46,985 nt of DNA from Planctomycetota bacterium (GTDB taxonomy: Bacteria > Planctomycetota > Phycisphaerae > Phycisphaerales > SM1A02): positions 21,735 through 68,719 of the forward strand of contig QWPV01000008.1 in assembly GCA_003671055.1 (NCBI GenBank), in the 5' to 3' direction. The notes beneath the pieces are model-generated. The model did no database searches. It saw only the letters and a list, made by a program, of their open reading frames with translations, and had not been told where the DNA came from. The translations under genes were made by a program, and so were the position numbers. Each line of letters starts with the position of its first letter. The first letter of the stretch is position 1. Positions 1 through 7,594 of the stretch are shown here, piece by piece.

Positions 1-43
1 CATGGTGAACGGGACCGAGAGGAATGCTTGAAAGGTCGACCTC

Positions 44-304
44 ATGGTCGTTCTCCGTCTCAAGCGAATGGGCCGTGCCCATCGCCCCTTCTACCGTGTT
101 AGTGCAATGGACAAGCGCTCCCCGCGCGATGGTCGTGTATTGGAAAACCTCGGATGGTTCGATCCAATCACCGTCGGCGAGCAGCACAAACTCAACGCCG
201 ATCGTATTAAGTACTGGCTCTCGGTTGGCGCACAGCCAAGCGATACCTGCCGTGATCTTTTCAAGAAGGCTGGCATCGATCCGACGCCAGGCAAGAAGGC
301 CTAA
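44..304 (+). CDS. rpsP: 30S ribosomal protein S16
   Basis: Small-subunit ribosomal protein that binds 16S rRNA and helps 30S assembly. The 86-residue product opens with VLRLKRMGRAHRPFYR and continues with DKRSPRDGRVLENLGWFDP, the hallmark N-terminal half of S16; length is normal for the family. The ATG at 44 fits the family N-terminus, although no strong Shine-Dalgarno lies directly before it. It leads a cluster with trmD and rplS. In many bacteria rimM sits between rpsP and trmD; here only 75 bp separate them, so rimM is missing from this place. Confidence 0.97.
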   Translation: MVVLRLKRMGRAHRPFYRVSAMDKRSPRDGRVLENLGWFDPITVGEQHKLNADRIKYWLSVGAQPSDTCRDLFKKAGIDPTPGKKA

Positions 305-379
305 CTCCATCACGTGATGGCGCGGCGTGATCAACGCCGCAATGAATGTTTGGCGATGAAGACAAAAGAGGAACGACGC

Positions 380-1111
380 ATGCGCATCGACATCCTCACC
401 ATCTTCCCCGGACTCTTCCGCGATTTTCTCGCGACGAGCATTCCAGGAATCGCAGTCGAGTCGGGCGCACTGTCTTGCATCACGCATGACATCCGCGCCT
501 TCAGCGACAACAAGCATCGCAAAGTAGACGACCGCCCGTTTGGCGGAGGACCCGGCATGGTGATGATGTGTCAGCCAATCTTCGACGCAGTAGCAGCTGT
601 GGAATCGCTTGATTCCACGCCCGCTGTGCGCGTGATGCTTTCGCCGCAAGGCGAGCGCCTCACACAGTCGAGAGTGGAATGGCTCGCATCGCAGCCGCGA
701 CTTCTGCTTCTCTGCGGTCACTATGAAGGCATCGACGAACGCGTGATTGACGAACTCCAACCGCTTGAACTCTCGCTCGGCGACTATGTCGTTTCTGGCG
801 GAGAAGTAGGCGCGATGGTGCTCGTTGATGCAATCGCGAGATTGCTTCCCAATGTCCTCGGACATGAAGACAGCGCCGCCGAAGATTCATTCACGATTGG
901 CGCTAGTGAGCAGAAGCCTCTGCTCGATTGCCCCCATTTCACTCGTCCGCGCTCGTGGCGTGGACGAGACGTGCCAGAAGTTCTTGTTGGCGGCGATCAC
1001 GCTGCCATCGCGCGTTGGCGCCACAGCCAACGCGTCGAGAGGACCTCTGCACGACGACCTGATCTCTTGACTGCTCAAGACACACACTCACGCGAGCAAC
1101 CGCTCTCGTAA
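380..1111 (+). CDS. trmD: tRNA (guanine-N1)-methyltransferase TrmD
   Basis: SAM-dependent enzyme that methylates G37 at N1 in tRNAs whose position 36 is G, preventing +1 frameshifts. The start is placed at the ATG at 380 because the protein then begins MRIDILTIFPGLF, the usual TrmD start, and AGAGGA lies about 8 bp upstream; an in-frame ATG at 314 would add 22 residues not expected for the family. The SPOUT-fold trefoil-knot motifs are clear: LLCGHYEGIDERV and LSLGDYVVSGGEVGAM. About 243 residues, normal for TrmD. It lies between rpsP and rplS as in many bacteria. Confidence 0.97.
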   Translation: MRIDILTIFPGLFRDFLATSIPGIAVESGALSCITHDIRAFSDNKHRKVDDRPFGGGPGMVMMCQPIFDAVAAVESLDSTPAVRVMLSPQGERLTQSRVEWLASQPRLLLLCGHYEGIDERVIDELQPLELSLGDYVVSGGEVGAMVLVDAIARLLPNVLGHEDSAAEDSFTIGASEQKPLLDCPHFTRPRSWRGRDVPEVLVGGDHAAIARWRHSQRVERTSARRPDLLTAQDTHSREQPLS

Positions 1112-1233
1112 GACTCGTTCGACACGCGACCCCTGGGACGCTCACACACACAAGAGCCGTACCTATGTCAGAGTCCCAAACAACTTCGGTTGCGCGGGCA
1201 AACAAGACCGCATTGGTCTAGAAGGACTGATTC

Positions 1234-1644
1234 ATGAACCGCAGTGAAATCCTCGCATCAATCATCAAATCGCAGATGAAGCCCGCTGAATTCTTCCCGA
1301 CATTCAGTCCTGGCGACACGCTAGATATCCATTACAAGATCATCGAAGGCGAGAAAGAGCGCACCCAGATTTTCCAGGGAGTGCTCCTCTCAGACACCGG
1401 CGCTGGCGTGCATCGCATGCTTCGCATTCGTCGCATCATCGCGAACGAAGGCGTCGAGCGAACCTTTCCTGCCCACAACCCACGCCTCGTCAAGATTGAA
1501 GTTGTCCGTCGCGGCGATTCCCGTCGCGCGAAACTCTTCTACCTCCGCGAACGCTTCGGCAAGAGCCGTCGCCTCCGCGATCAACGTCGCGGCCTGAAGC
1601 ACGTCGCTGGACAAACGGCCACCGGCCGCGAGTCTGGCGGGTGA
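1234..1644 (+). CDS. rplS: 50S ribosomal protein L19
   Basis: Large-subunit ribosomal protein located at the 30S-50S interface. The 136-residue product contains the L19 signatures FSPGDTLDIHYKIIEGEKER, GVERTFPAHNPR and KIEVVRRGDSRRAKLFYLR. AAGGA about 8 bp before the ATG supports the start. The C-terminus carries a short Arg/Gly-rich tail (RGLKHVAGQTATGRESGG) longer than in E. coli. It is the last gene of the rpsP-trmD-rplS block and is followed by a strong terminator hairpin at 1731. Confidence 0.97.
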   Translation: MNRSEILASIIKSQMKPAEFFPTFSPGDTLDIHYKIIEGEKERTQIFQGVLLSDTGAGVHRMLRIRRIIANEGVERTFPAHNPRLVKIEVVRRGDSRRAKLFYLRERFGKSRRLRDQRRGLKHVAGQTATGRESGG

Positions 1645-1730
1645 GTTTTAGCGTTCGCGACTGCCCGCGCATCGCACATTGATTGCGGTGCACGCGGGAT
1701 ACTCGCGACCGACTGATTCGAGTTCACTTT

Positions 1731-1761
1731 GGGGCTGAACCAACTGGTTCAGCCCCTTTTT
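1731..1761 (+). terminator. Rho-independent terminator after rplS
   Basis: Perfect inverted repeat GGGGCTGAACC (1731-1741), loop AACT, GGTTCAGCCCC (1746-1756), followed at once by TTTTT. This is a textbook intrinsic terminator and closes the rpsP-trmD-rplS unit. The queD start codon follows only about 35 bp later, so queD must have its own promoter in or near the hairpin or depend on read-through. Confidence 0.92.
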
Positions 1762-1796
1762 CATAGACGCACTTCCTCTAGTACCCTACGACTCGT

Positions 1797-2159
1797 ATGT
1801 ATGTGAGGCTCGTCAAAGCGTTCTCCTTCGAAGCAGCCCACTGGCTTCCGACTTTTGCTGAAGGGCATAAGTGTCGGCGACTGCACGGACACTCTTTCCG
1901 CGTAGAGGTTGTGGTTGCCGGCGAGGTCGATCCTGCGAAGGGATACCTCGTGGATTACGGCGACATCAAGAAGGCGATCTCTCCGCTACACGATCTGCTT
2001 GATCATCGCTGCCTCAACGACATCGTTGGACTCGAGAATCCCACGAGCGAAATGCTTGCGCACTGGATCTTCACGAAGCTCGCGCCGACACTCCCGCAAC
2101 TTGCGGAAATCATCGTGCACGAGACGTGCACTTCGCGCTGCGAATATCGAGGCGTCTGA
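1797..2159 (+). CDS. queD: 6-carboxy-5,6,7,8-tetrahydropterin synthase (QueD/PTPS family)
   Basis: Member of the 6-pyruvoyl-tetrahydropterin synthase family. In bacteria it usually makes 6-carboxytetrahydropterin from dihydroneopterin triphosphate for queuosine and other deazapurines. The 120-residue protein has the zinc ligands His15 (FEAAHWLP) and His30/His32 (RLHGHSF), the catalytic Cys26 just before them, the DLLDHRCLND segment with the catalytic Asp-His, and the C-terminal Glu in VHETCTSRCEY. Size matches short bacterial QueD. The ATG at 1797 lies shortly after the rplS terminator. It is followed 3 bp later by an unknown gene, so the two are probably co-transcribed. Confidence 0.93.
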   Translation: MYVRLVKAFSFEAAHWLPTFAEGHKCRRLHGHSFRVEVVVAGEVDPAKGYLVDYGDIKKAISPLHDLLDHRCLNDIVGLENPTSEMLAHWIFTKLAPTLPQLAEIIVHETCTSRCEYRGV

Positions 2160-2162
2160 GAA

Positions 2163-2897
2163 ATGCAACGCCCCATCCATCTCTTGCATGACTCGCGCAT
2201 GCTCGCACGCATGATCGGCGTAGAGGCACCCTGCTGCGACATGGTCGCGATGCCCACCTCGGGGAAAGCGGAGCCGTTCTGTGCGTGCACGCTCGCGAAC
2301 CCGCTCCGCGAGGACTTTCTCCTCGACCTCGACGCGCCGAGTGAACGATTCCTGTGCTACAGCGGATCCCTCAACGACGATCTCTTCGCCGACGAACCCA
2401 GCAACTGGATGCAGTTGGGACAGGCACAATTCGAGAAATTCCTCGACGACACCGCGCCAGCCCTCAAAGCAAACCAGCGGCGCCTGTGCCTTCGCCCGCA
2501 CCGGCGCCACGTGCTCGGCGACCTCCCAGGTTGCGTGAAGTTCCTCCGCGAGCGCGTTACCGCGAATCTAACGGGGCCATTCGAATTGTGCCTGTCCCCA
2601 ATTGAGATGCTCGCGCCGTCGATGCTTGAGCCACCGCAAGCTCTCTACGAGCACCTACAACGCATGTTTGCGCACCTCGGGCCTGCTTCTTCCTGCGTGC
2701 TGCTTGCCGATATCAAGGCGCCCACTGCGCTTGACGATGTGGAGCGGTGCCTGGAACTCCTCCCGCTGGGGACCGGCGTGCTCGACCGTGGAATCGTGCT
2801 TGCATTGCTCGAGGAGTTTGTGCCTGTTTCCACCCCGATTCTGTTGATTTCGGCTGCGGTTGAGCAGCAGTTGAACTGGTTCCGAACCCAGAATTAG
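2163..2897 (+). CDS. Conserved hypothetical protein carrying an internal repeat pair
   Basis: I do not recognise this 244-residue protein. It starts 3 bp after the queD stop and is likely co-transcribed. There is no signal peptide or membrane segment. Stretches such as LCLRPHRRHVLGDLPGCVKFLRER, split by FELCLSPIEML and SSCVLLADI, loosely recall the alternating strand/helix pattern of xylose-isomerase-like TIM barrels, but this is only an impression. The striking feature is a 20-bp inverted repeat inside the reading frame (2415-2434 and 2581-2601) matching the GTGCCTGTCCC family seen elsewhere in the window; it encodes QLGQAQF in one arm and ELCLSPIE in the other. The frame stays open across both. 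Confidence 0.8.
   Translation: MQRPIHLLHDSRMLARMIGVEAPCCDMVAMPTSGKAEPFCACTLANPLREDFLLDLDAPSERFLCYSGSLNDDLFADEPSNWMQLGQAQFEKFLDDTAPALKANQRRLCLRPHRRHVLGDLPGCVKFLRERVTANLTGPFELCLSPIEMLAPSMLEPPQALYEHLQRMFAHLGPASSCVLLADIKAPTALDDVERCLELLPLGTGVLDRGIVLALLEEFVPVSTPILLISAAVEQQLNWFRTQN
2415..2601. repeat. Intragenic inverted pair of the GTGCCTGTCCC repeat
   Basis: Left arm TTGGGACAGGCACAATTCGA (2415-2434) and right arm TCGAATTGTGCCTGTCCC at 2581-2598 followed by CAA. They are reverse complements over about 20 bp apart from one extra C in the right arm. The arms are 146 bp apart and both lie in the coding region of the gene downstream of queD. The same core occurs next to the RAYT transposase at 5841 and 5933 and in the clusters near 34.6 and 35.8 kb. 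Confidence 0.88.
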
Positions 2898-2978
2898 CGC
2901 GCTTCGGCCGCACTCTGTGTAGAATCTCGTCGACGTACAGAATGGAAGCTGTCGGACGAACTTTTAGAAGGATCTTCG

Positions 2979-3614
2979 ATGAGTGCGATTTTGAGCGGAC
3001 TTGACGCGAAAGTCCTGGTGCTGAACCGGGGATTTACCGCCGTCCGCGTGATCGATGCGCACCGTTCGTTCAAGATGTTACTGAAAGGAATTGCAGAGGT
3101 CGTCGCGCTCGAGGAGGGCTCGTATGTGGGCTACGCCTTCCACACATGGGCCGAACTGAGCGAATTTCGTTTCACTTTCGAAGCACAGGAGCACGACTGG
3201 GTGCGCACCCCGCGCCTGCTCATTCCGGTTCCAAAGATCATTCGGCTCCTCACATACGACCGTGTCCCCAAGGAGCAGGTGAAGTTGAATCGGCGAAACA
3301 TTTACGCGCGTGACGGGAATCGTTGCCAGTACTGCGGAAAGGCGTTCTCCACAAAGGAGCTAACGCTTGACCACGTGCGGCCTCGCGTACAGGGCGGCGA
3401 GAACTCCTGGGTAAATCTCGTTTGCGCGTGCGTGAGGTGCAACGCCCGAAAAGGCGGGCGCACGCCGGACCAAGCGCGCATGCGATTGCTCCGTGCGCCG
3501 ATAAAACCAAAGCGGAACCCCGCCATTGCCATTCGGCTCGGAAGTCCAAGGTATCAATCGTGGAAAGCGTTCCTCGATGATGCATACTGGACGGTCGAAC
3601 TCACCGAAGATTGA
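2979..3614 (+). CDS. HNH endonuclease family protein
   Basis: 211-residue protein with a C-terminal HNH nuclease domain. Visible signature: CQYCG (Cys116, Cys119), then LTLDHVRPR with Asp131-His132, NLVCACVRCNARKG with Asn146 and the second zinc-binding Cys pair near 151/154, and a downstream Lys/Arg tail. The N-terminal part (VLVLNRGFTAVRVIDAHRSF) is the domain usually found with this stand-alone chromosomal HNH family in many bacteria, whose role is not established. AAGGA just upstream of the ATG supports the start. A candidate -10 (TAGAAT, 2921) lies upstream. No restriction-modification partner is near. Confidence 0.9.
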   Translation: MSAILSGLDAKVLVLNRGFTAVRVIDAHRSFKMLLKGIAEVVALEEGSYVGYAFHTWAELSEFRFTFEAQEHDWVRTPRLLIPVPKIIRLLTYDRVPKEQVKLNRRNIYARDGNRCQYCGKAFSTKELTLDHVRPRVQGGENSWVNLVCACVRCNARKGGRTPDQARMRLLRAPIKPKRNPAIAIRLGSPRYQSWKAFLDDAYWTVELTED

Positions 3615-3616
3615 GC

Positions 3617-3639
3617 AAGGTCTTTACAATTTAGACCTT
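3617..3639. promoter_or_regulatory. Short inverted repeat between HNH and SnoaL-like genes
   Basis: AAGGTCT (3617-3623) and AGACCTT (3633-3639) form a perfect 7-bp inverted repeat around an AT-rich 9-bp centre (TTACAATTT). It begins 2 bp after the HNH gene stop and ends 23 bp before the next start codon. It could be an operator overlapping a promoter or a weak terminator lacking a T-run. The sequence alone does not decide. Confidence 0.35.
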
Positions 3640-3662
3640 CCCAAGAGAGAGAACCGATCGCT

Positions 3663-4307
3663 ATGGCTACCGACACCACCGCCTCCTCAATCACGAAGTC
3701 CGACAAGAAGCGTACCAAGGACACTACGAAAGCTGAGAAGGCCGCAACGAAAGCTGCGGCCGCTGCAGCAAACGGCGCAGCGAAGGCTGCGAAGAAAGCT
3801 GCCAAGTGTGCGGACAAGAAAGAATGTTGCGGCGAAAAGGCGTGCGATCAGAAAGCATGTGCTGACACGAGTGGGGACAAGTGCGGTGGCGCGCCCAAGT
3901 TCAAGCACGTCGCGAAGAAAAAAGAGTCGAGCGGTAAGGGCGCATCAGCCGCCGAGGTTGGCCAGCAGCTCGTAGCCTTCATCAACGCTGGAAAGAGCCA
4001 AGAAGCAGAAGCAACGCTCTATCACAAGAACATCGAAACCGTTGAGTGCGACGGCACTCGCGTAGAAACGATGAAGGGCGTGAAGGAAGTCGGCGCGTGG
4101 TGGCATTCGAATATGGACGTGCACTCGGTGATCGCTCGTGGCCCCTTCGTCTCGCAAACCGGATTTGCAGTGCACATGGCGATCAGCGTCACCCCCAAGG
4201 GCGGCGCACGCATGGACATGCACGAAGTGTGTTTCTATCGCGTTTCCAAGGGAAAAATCATTCGCGCAGAATTCCTCTCGCCTGTGCACGGCGTCGCGGG
4301 TTTCTGA
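3663..4307 (+). CDS. SnoaL-like (NTF2 fold) protein with Lys/Ala- and Cys-rich N-terminal region
   Basis: 214 residues in two parts. Residues 1-48 are Lys/Ala/Thr-rich and low in complexity, like the basic tails of histone-like proteins. Residues 49-74 hold six cysteines (49, 55, 56, 61, 66, 74) in KCADKKECCGEKACDQKAC and the segment after it, which suggests metal binding or disulfides. From about residue 96 a SnoaL/NTF2-like domain follows: AAEVGQQLVAFINAGKSQEA, then ALYHKN-like and VECDGTRVETMKGVKEVGAW, ending with KIIRAEFLSPVHG. SnoaL-like domains occur in polyketide cyclases and many stress or unknown proteins, so the reaction cannot be given. No signal peptide. Confidence 0.8.
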   Translation: MATDTTASSITKSDKKRTKDTTKAEKAATKAAAAAANGAAKAAKKAAKCADKKECCGEKACDQKACADTSGDKCGGAPKFKHVAKKKESSGKGASAAEVGQQLVAFINAGKSQEAEATLYHKNIETVECDGTRVETMKGVKEVGAWWHSNMDVHSVIARGPFVSQTGFAVHMAISVTPKGGARMDMHEVCFYRVSKGKIIRAEFLSPVHGVAGF

Positions 4308-4618
4308 GCGCAATCCTTCGTCTCTGCATCCCAAGTTGAAAGGCGATTTTGTACAGGCACATTCGGCGATGTGTGACAGGCGATATGTGACAGGCACATT
4401 CTTAGACGTCAAAATGATCACTCTGCCTCGGACCGCACTTCGATTTCACGACACAACCCCAGCACAATCACCGCTTGCATCCACGCAAGTCGCTCTGATA
4501 ATGGTCTTGCTACAGAATTCCTGGTTGTTCGACGCGGCTTCTCAATGTTCCATAATTGGAAAACCCGCGCAAGCCATCGCTCCGCGTTCCCGCCCTCCGA
4601 ATTGACCTGTGCGATGCG
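4308..4618. other. Intergenic stretch between SnoaL-like gene and RAYT
   Basis: 311 bp without a credible gene. Its left part holds degenerate copies of the dispersed repeat (4350-4402). The rest, 4403-4618, shows no gene, hairpin or promoter that I can support. Confidence 0.6.
4350..4402. repeat. Degenerate GGACAGGCAC-type repeats, 3' side of RAYT
   Basis: Three partial copies in the same orientation: TACAGGCACATTC (4352-4364), TGTGACAGGCGA (4372-4383) and TGTGACAGGCACATTC (4386-4401). They resemble the complement of the GTGCCTGTCCC core found on the other side of the transposase gene and elsewhere. They lie about 220 bp beyond the 3' end of the RAYT gene. Confidence 0.7.
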
Positions 4619-5779
4619 CTACACACTGCTCCACACGGGCAGCATCCGTTTGACCCCACGGCGTGTTGCTTCGAGCGCGATGGATTCTCTGCTTCCGTAA
4701 CAACTCCCTCTTGTCGAGTTGAGCAGGCTCCTGGCGCCGTCTTCGAGAAGAATCGGGAGCAGGGATGACGTGAGGCCCTCTCGCAACTCGCTCCACCATG
4801 TTGCGACAGAATGCGCCGCGAGCCGGACTACTTGCGAACCTCGCGACAATGACGCATGCACGCGTGCGATCGCGCTTCCTACCGCGTCGGGCTCCGAGTC
4901 TGGAATCCATCCTGCCTTATCGAGTCGCCGGCGACGGCCAGCTTGATCCACGCAATGAAGGTGCTGGAGCAGACTTCGCGTTGAGACAGGATTTCCATCG
5001 GTTGGCGTTGATCGAATTGTGTCGCCGGTGCTTTCCCCACTACACATTGTCTGGCAAGGAAACACTGGTTCCCAGCGAAGGTCGAGCAGCTGTTTGCGAA
5101 GATTGTCCGGCGCGGCAGCGCCGTCAAGACACGCACGCTTCACGCCATCGCAGAATCGCTGCCACTGGATTTGCGCTGATGTCCAAATGCTCGATGGAAT
5201 CGATGTAGCGGCACACGCATGAATCTCGTTGAGCTCTATGTAACCCGCGACATTCTCGAGCGCTCCTTGATCAAGGACTTTAGGAGACTTGAATCGACCT
5301 TCCCAAAAATGACCTGTGACCTTGTCCTCTCGATTCCACTTCTTCGCACATGGTTCCTTCAGGAGTTTGTGGAAGAAGCTAAGGCTTGAGAGGTCACGGC
5401 GTGCAGTGCGTACGCGCTCGGGGCTCTTCATGAAAATCGCAACTTCAAGTTTCAGTGCTGCTTGCGCGTCCGCAGCGGTGTCTTTCGAACGCTTGCGGTG
5501 ACTCGCGAGGAGCGTGACCTTTCGAAGCGCGATCTCGTGATCAGGCCATGCTGCGGCGACTTCAGGCCGCGTCCTCAGCAGCAGGTGAAGATGATTCTCC
5601 ATCACGCAGAACGCCAGCACATCGATCGCGCCATACTGCGCCAGAAACTCAAGTTGCTCGACGATCCACCCCCTGCGCCTAGGGTCGCTTAGGAGCGATT
5701 CTCTGCGTACACAGCGAGAAATGCAGTGGTAAACCCCCGAGTGCGCCTCATCCACGATGTCTGATCTTTTCCGGCCCAT
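4619..5779 (-). CDS. REP-associated tyrosine transposase (RAYT, IS200-like Y1 family)
   Basis: 386-residue single-strand DNA transposase of the Y1/HUH superfamily, of the type that acts on REP palindromes in other bacteria. The N-terminus GVYHCISRCVRRESLL, the HUH pair His63/His65 in CVMENHLHLLLR, the segment TGHFWEGRFKSPKVLD and the catalytic Tyr180 in AGYIELNEIHA match the family. Residues after about 200 form a long C-terminal extension without a recognised domain; many RAYTs are shorter. The gene stands alone, without terminal inverted repeats of a classic IS, but is bordered on both sides by the GTGCCTGTCCC repeats. The frame is intact, so it may be active. Confidence 0.92.
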   Translation of the reverse strand: MGRKRSDIVDEAHSGVYHCISRCVRRESLLSDPRRRGWIVEQLEFLAQYGAIDVLAFCVMENHLHLLLRTRPEVAAAWPDHEIALRKVTLLASHRKRSKDTAADAQAALKLEVAIFMKSPERVRTARRDLSSLSFFHKLLKEPCAKKWNREDKVTGHFWEGRFKSPKVLDQGALENVAGYIELNEIHACAATSIPSSIWTSAQIQWQRFCDGVKRACLDGAAAPDNLRKQLLDLRWEPVFPCQTMCSGESTGDTIRSTPTDGNPVSTRSLLQHLHCVDQAGRRRRLDKAGWIPDSEPDAVGSAIARVHASLSRGSQVVRLAAHSVATWWSELREGLTSSLLPILLEDGARSLLNSTRGSCYGSRESIALEATRRGVKRMLPVWSSV

Positions 5780-5832
5780 GCGAAGACGGTACAGGTGATA
5801 CGGAGCACCTCCCCGATTTCTCGCCTTTATTC

Positions 5833-5948
5833 CGAAGAGAATTGTGCCTGTCCCAAATTGGATTCAAATTGGATTCCAAATTGGATTCCAAGTTGGATTC
5901 CAAGTTGGATTTCAAATTGGTGTGCGAAGAGAATTGTGCCTGTCCCAA
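5833..5948. repeat. 24-bp direct repeats bracketing a 12-bp tandem array, 5' side of RAYT
   Basis: Two identical 24-bp copies (5833-5856 and 5925-5948), each containing GAATTGTGCCTGTCCCAA, bracket a short tandem array. The array (5855-5920) consists of about five and a half units of 11-12 bp, consensus AAATTGGATTCC, with AAG variants in the third and fourth full units. The block lies between the RAYT gene and the 3' end of the CPBP protease gene. The open frames crossing it on both strands (KLDSKLDSKLD or SNLESNLESNL) are by-products of the repeats. Confidence 0.9.
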
Positions 5949-5976
5949 GTTGAGAGGGGGACCCCAAATTAGGCGG

Positions 5977-7524
5977 TTAGCTGGTGATTGCGATGGACTG
6001 GATGAACGCACTTGCGTCTCGCGCGACCGGCGCTTGCATGATGACGAATCCGAGCGAGACCGTCACTGCGTTGTTGACGCTGTGTGCGACCATTGGCGCG
6101 ATCAGGCTGCCGCGCCATTCTCGGAAGATGCAGAACGATGTGGCGAGGCCCATCAACACTGGCGCGAAGAGGAGTCCTTGCGGATGGATGGCTGCGAAGA
6201 TTGCGCTCGAGATGAGTGCCGCGCACGCGAATGCTGCAAAGGCGCCGTAGCCGTTGAGTGACTCCCTCAAGTGGCGATAGAGCAATCCGCGGAACATCGT
6301 TTCTTCGATGATTGGTGCGACGACTGCCGCGAGGAAGAGGATTGCGAAGAACTCAAATGCGCCCGCAGATTGCAGCGCTTCTGCTGCGGGATGCGATGGC
6401 TGCGATCCGTCGCCGAAGAGCGCCGTCAAAATCAGGAAGCAAATCAGACCGACCGCGAGCAGTGGCAGCGCGCATGCGTAACAAAAGAATCCAGACACGA
6501 TTTCGATGCAGAATCCTCGGCCGCGATGCCATCCAGCTTCGCGCAGAAGCCAGCCCACACTGCGATTGCGCACGTTTGCCCAGCACAATGCAAAGAGGCT
6601 GAGGATGAAGACTCCGATGCCAATGAGAAGCGGAAGCGCTGAGCTTGTTTCGAGTGCGGGCGTCTCAGTGAGTGTCAGTCCGAGCGTCACGCCGATGGCG
6701 ATGTTGAGTCCCAAGAACACTGCCATCCAGACTGCAAATGTTTCGACAGCAATCTGCGCGAACTCCCCCTTCGCAACCGCTATCGCGCCCTCACGCAATC
6801 GGAAGTTGATCTTGCCGAGCATCACGAGAACGCAGAACACGAAAAGTCCGACGAATCCAACGCAACCGAAGAATCCGAACCATGCGACCAATGCGAGCAG
6901 CGCTGCAAGCATGTTGGTTTCGACAGGAGCTTCACGCGCGATGAACAATCCGTACCAACCGAGTCGCGACTTCAAAATTTCGAGCTCTGCTTCAGGCAAC
7001 TCTTCGTTCGCCTGTTCCGCCAGCAACACATTGCGTGCAGCGGCGATCGTCGAGATCGCGAGCTCATCCTGTTCCATGGATTCGACTTCATCGAGACCGT
7101 CGAGCCCTTCTTGCACATCCACCATGCGACCGATCACGAGAAGTCGTGAAACTTTCTGCGGCCACTTTCCGTTCTCGAGCGGTTCGAGTTGACTCTGGAA
7201 AATCGCTGCTCCGTCTTCTGGTGAAAAGAACGAAGCGGTGCCAACGGTCAATCGACCAGCGAGTTCATCTTGCATTGTGAGGAGCTGCGCGTCGGGTTCC
7301 GCAATCCCCTCTTCCACAATTGCGCCGGACGCGGGCGGCACAACGTCGTCCTCCGAGCGCACGCGCTGCAGCAGCGCAGAGACGATCGTGAGCACGCCAA
7401 TTGCGATCCACGCAAGCACAACTCGACTGCGAGAGCTCAACATCTCAAAGTTATCGGCAGTTGGAATCACCGGTAGCGGCGCGAGTGGCGAAGGCGACTG
7501 GGAATCCGGAGGTAGCGCGTCCAT
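5977..7524 (-). CDS. CPBP family intramembrane glutamic endopeptidase (CAAX protease-like)
   Basis: 515-residue multi-pass membrane protein. The C-terminal CPBP/ABI domain carries the active-site motifs EETMFRG (Glu407-Glu408, Arg412), FAAIH (His447) and HSVNN (His481, Asn484). About eight hydrophobic segments are visible, the first at VVLAWIAIGVLTIVSAL near residue 36 and the others from residue ~208 on. Between lies an acidic, probably soluble region (residues ~55-205). Bacterial members cleave within membranes and are linked to bacteriocin self-immunity or protein processing, but the substrate here cannot be inferred. The 3' end abuts the repeat block at 5833-5948. Confidence 0.9.
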   Translation of the reverse strand: MDALPPDSQSPSPLAPLPVIPTADNFEMLSSRSRVVLAWIAIGVLTIVSALLQRVRSEDDVVPPASGAIVEEGIAEPDAQLLTMQDELAGRLTVGTASFFSPEDGAAIFQSQLEPLENGKWPQKVSRLLVIGRMVDVQEGLDGLDEVESMEQDELAISTIAAARNVLLAEQANEELPEAELEILKSRLGWYGLFIAREAPVETNMLAALLALVAWFGFFGCVGFVGLFVFCVLVMLGKINFRLREGAIAVAKGEFAQIAVETFAVWMAVFLGLNIAIGVTLGLTLTETPALETSSALPLLIGIGVFILSLFALCWANVRNRSVGWLLREAGWHRGRGFCIEIVSGFFCYACALPLLAVGLICFLILTALFGDGSQPSHPAAEALQSAGAFEFFAILFLAAVVAPIIEETMFRGLLYRHLRESLNGYGAFAAFACAALISSAIFAAIHPQGLLFAPVLMGLATSFCIFREWRGSLIAPMVAHSVNNAVTVSLGFVIMQAPVARDASAFIQSIAITS

Positions 7525-7594
7525 GTTCAGAACGATACCCCGACTGCCGTGACGCAGACTTTCAACAGTCTCACGAAAGCATCAACTCTAAACC

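Noticed and set aside
4619-5779. Complete insertion sequence around the transposase
   Set aside because: No target-site duplication or terminal inverted repeats of a classic IS; the surrounding repeats are REP-like.
5833-5948. CRISPR-like array
   Set aside because: Unit is too short, there are no spacers of uniform length and no cas genes in the window; the same holds for 34597 and 35766.
5748-6011. Open frames across the 12-bp array (SNLESNLES, KLDSKLDS)
   Set aside because: A repeat whose unit is a multiple of 3 keeps frames open; no start signals or homology.
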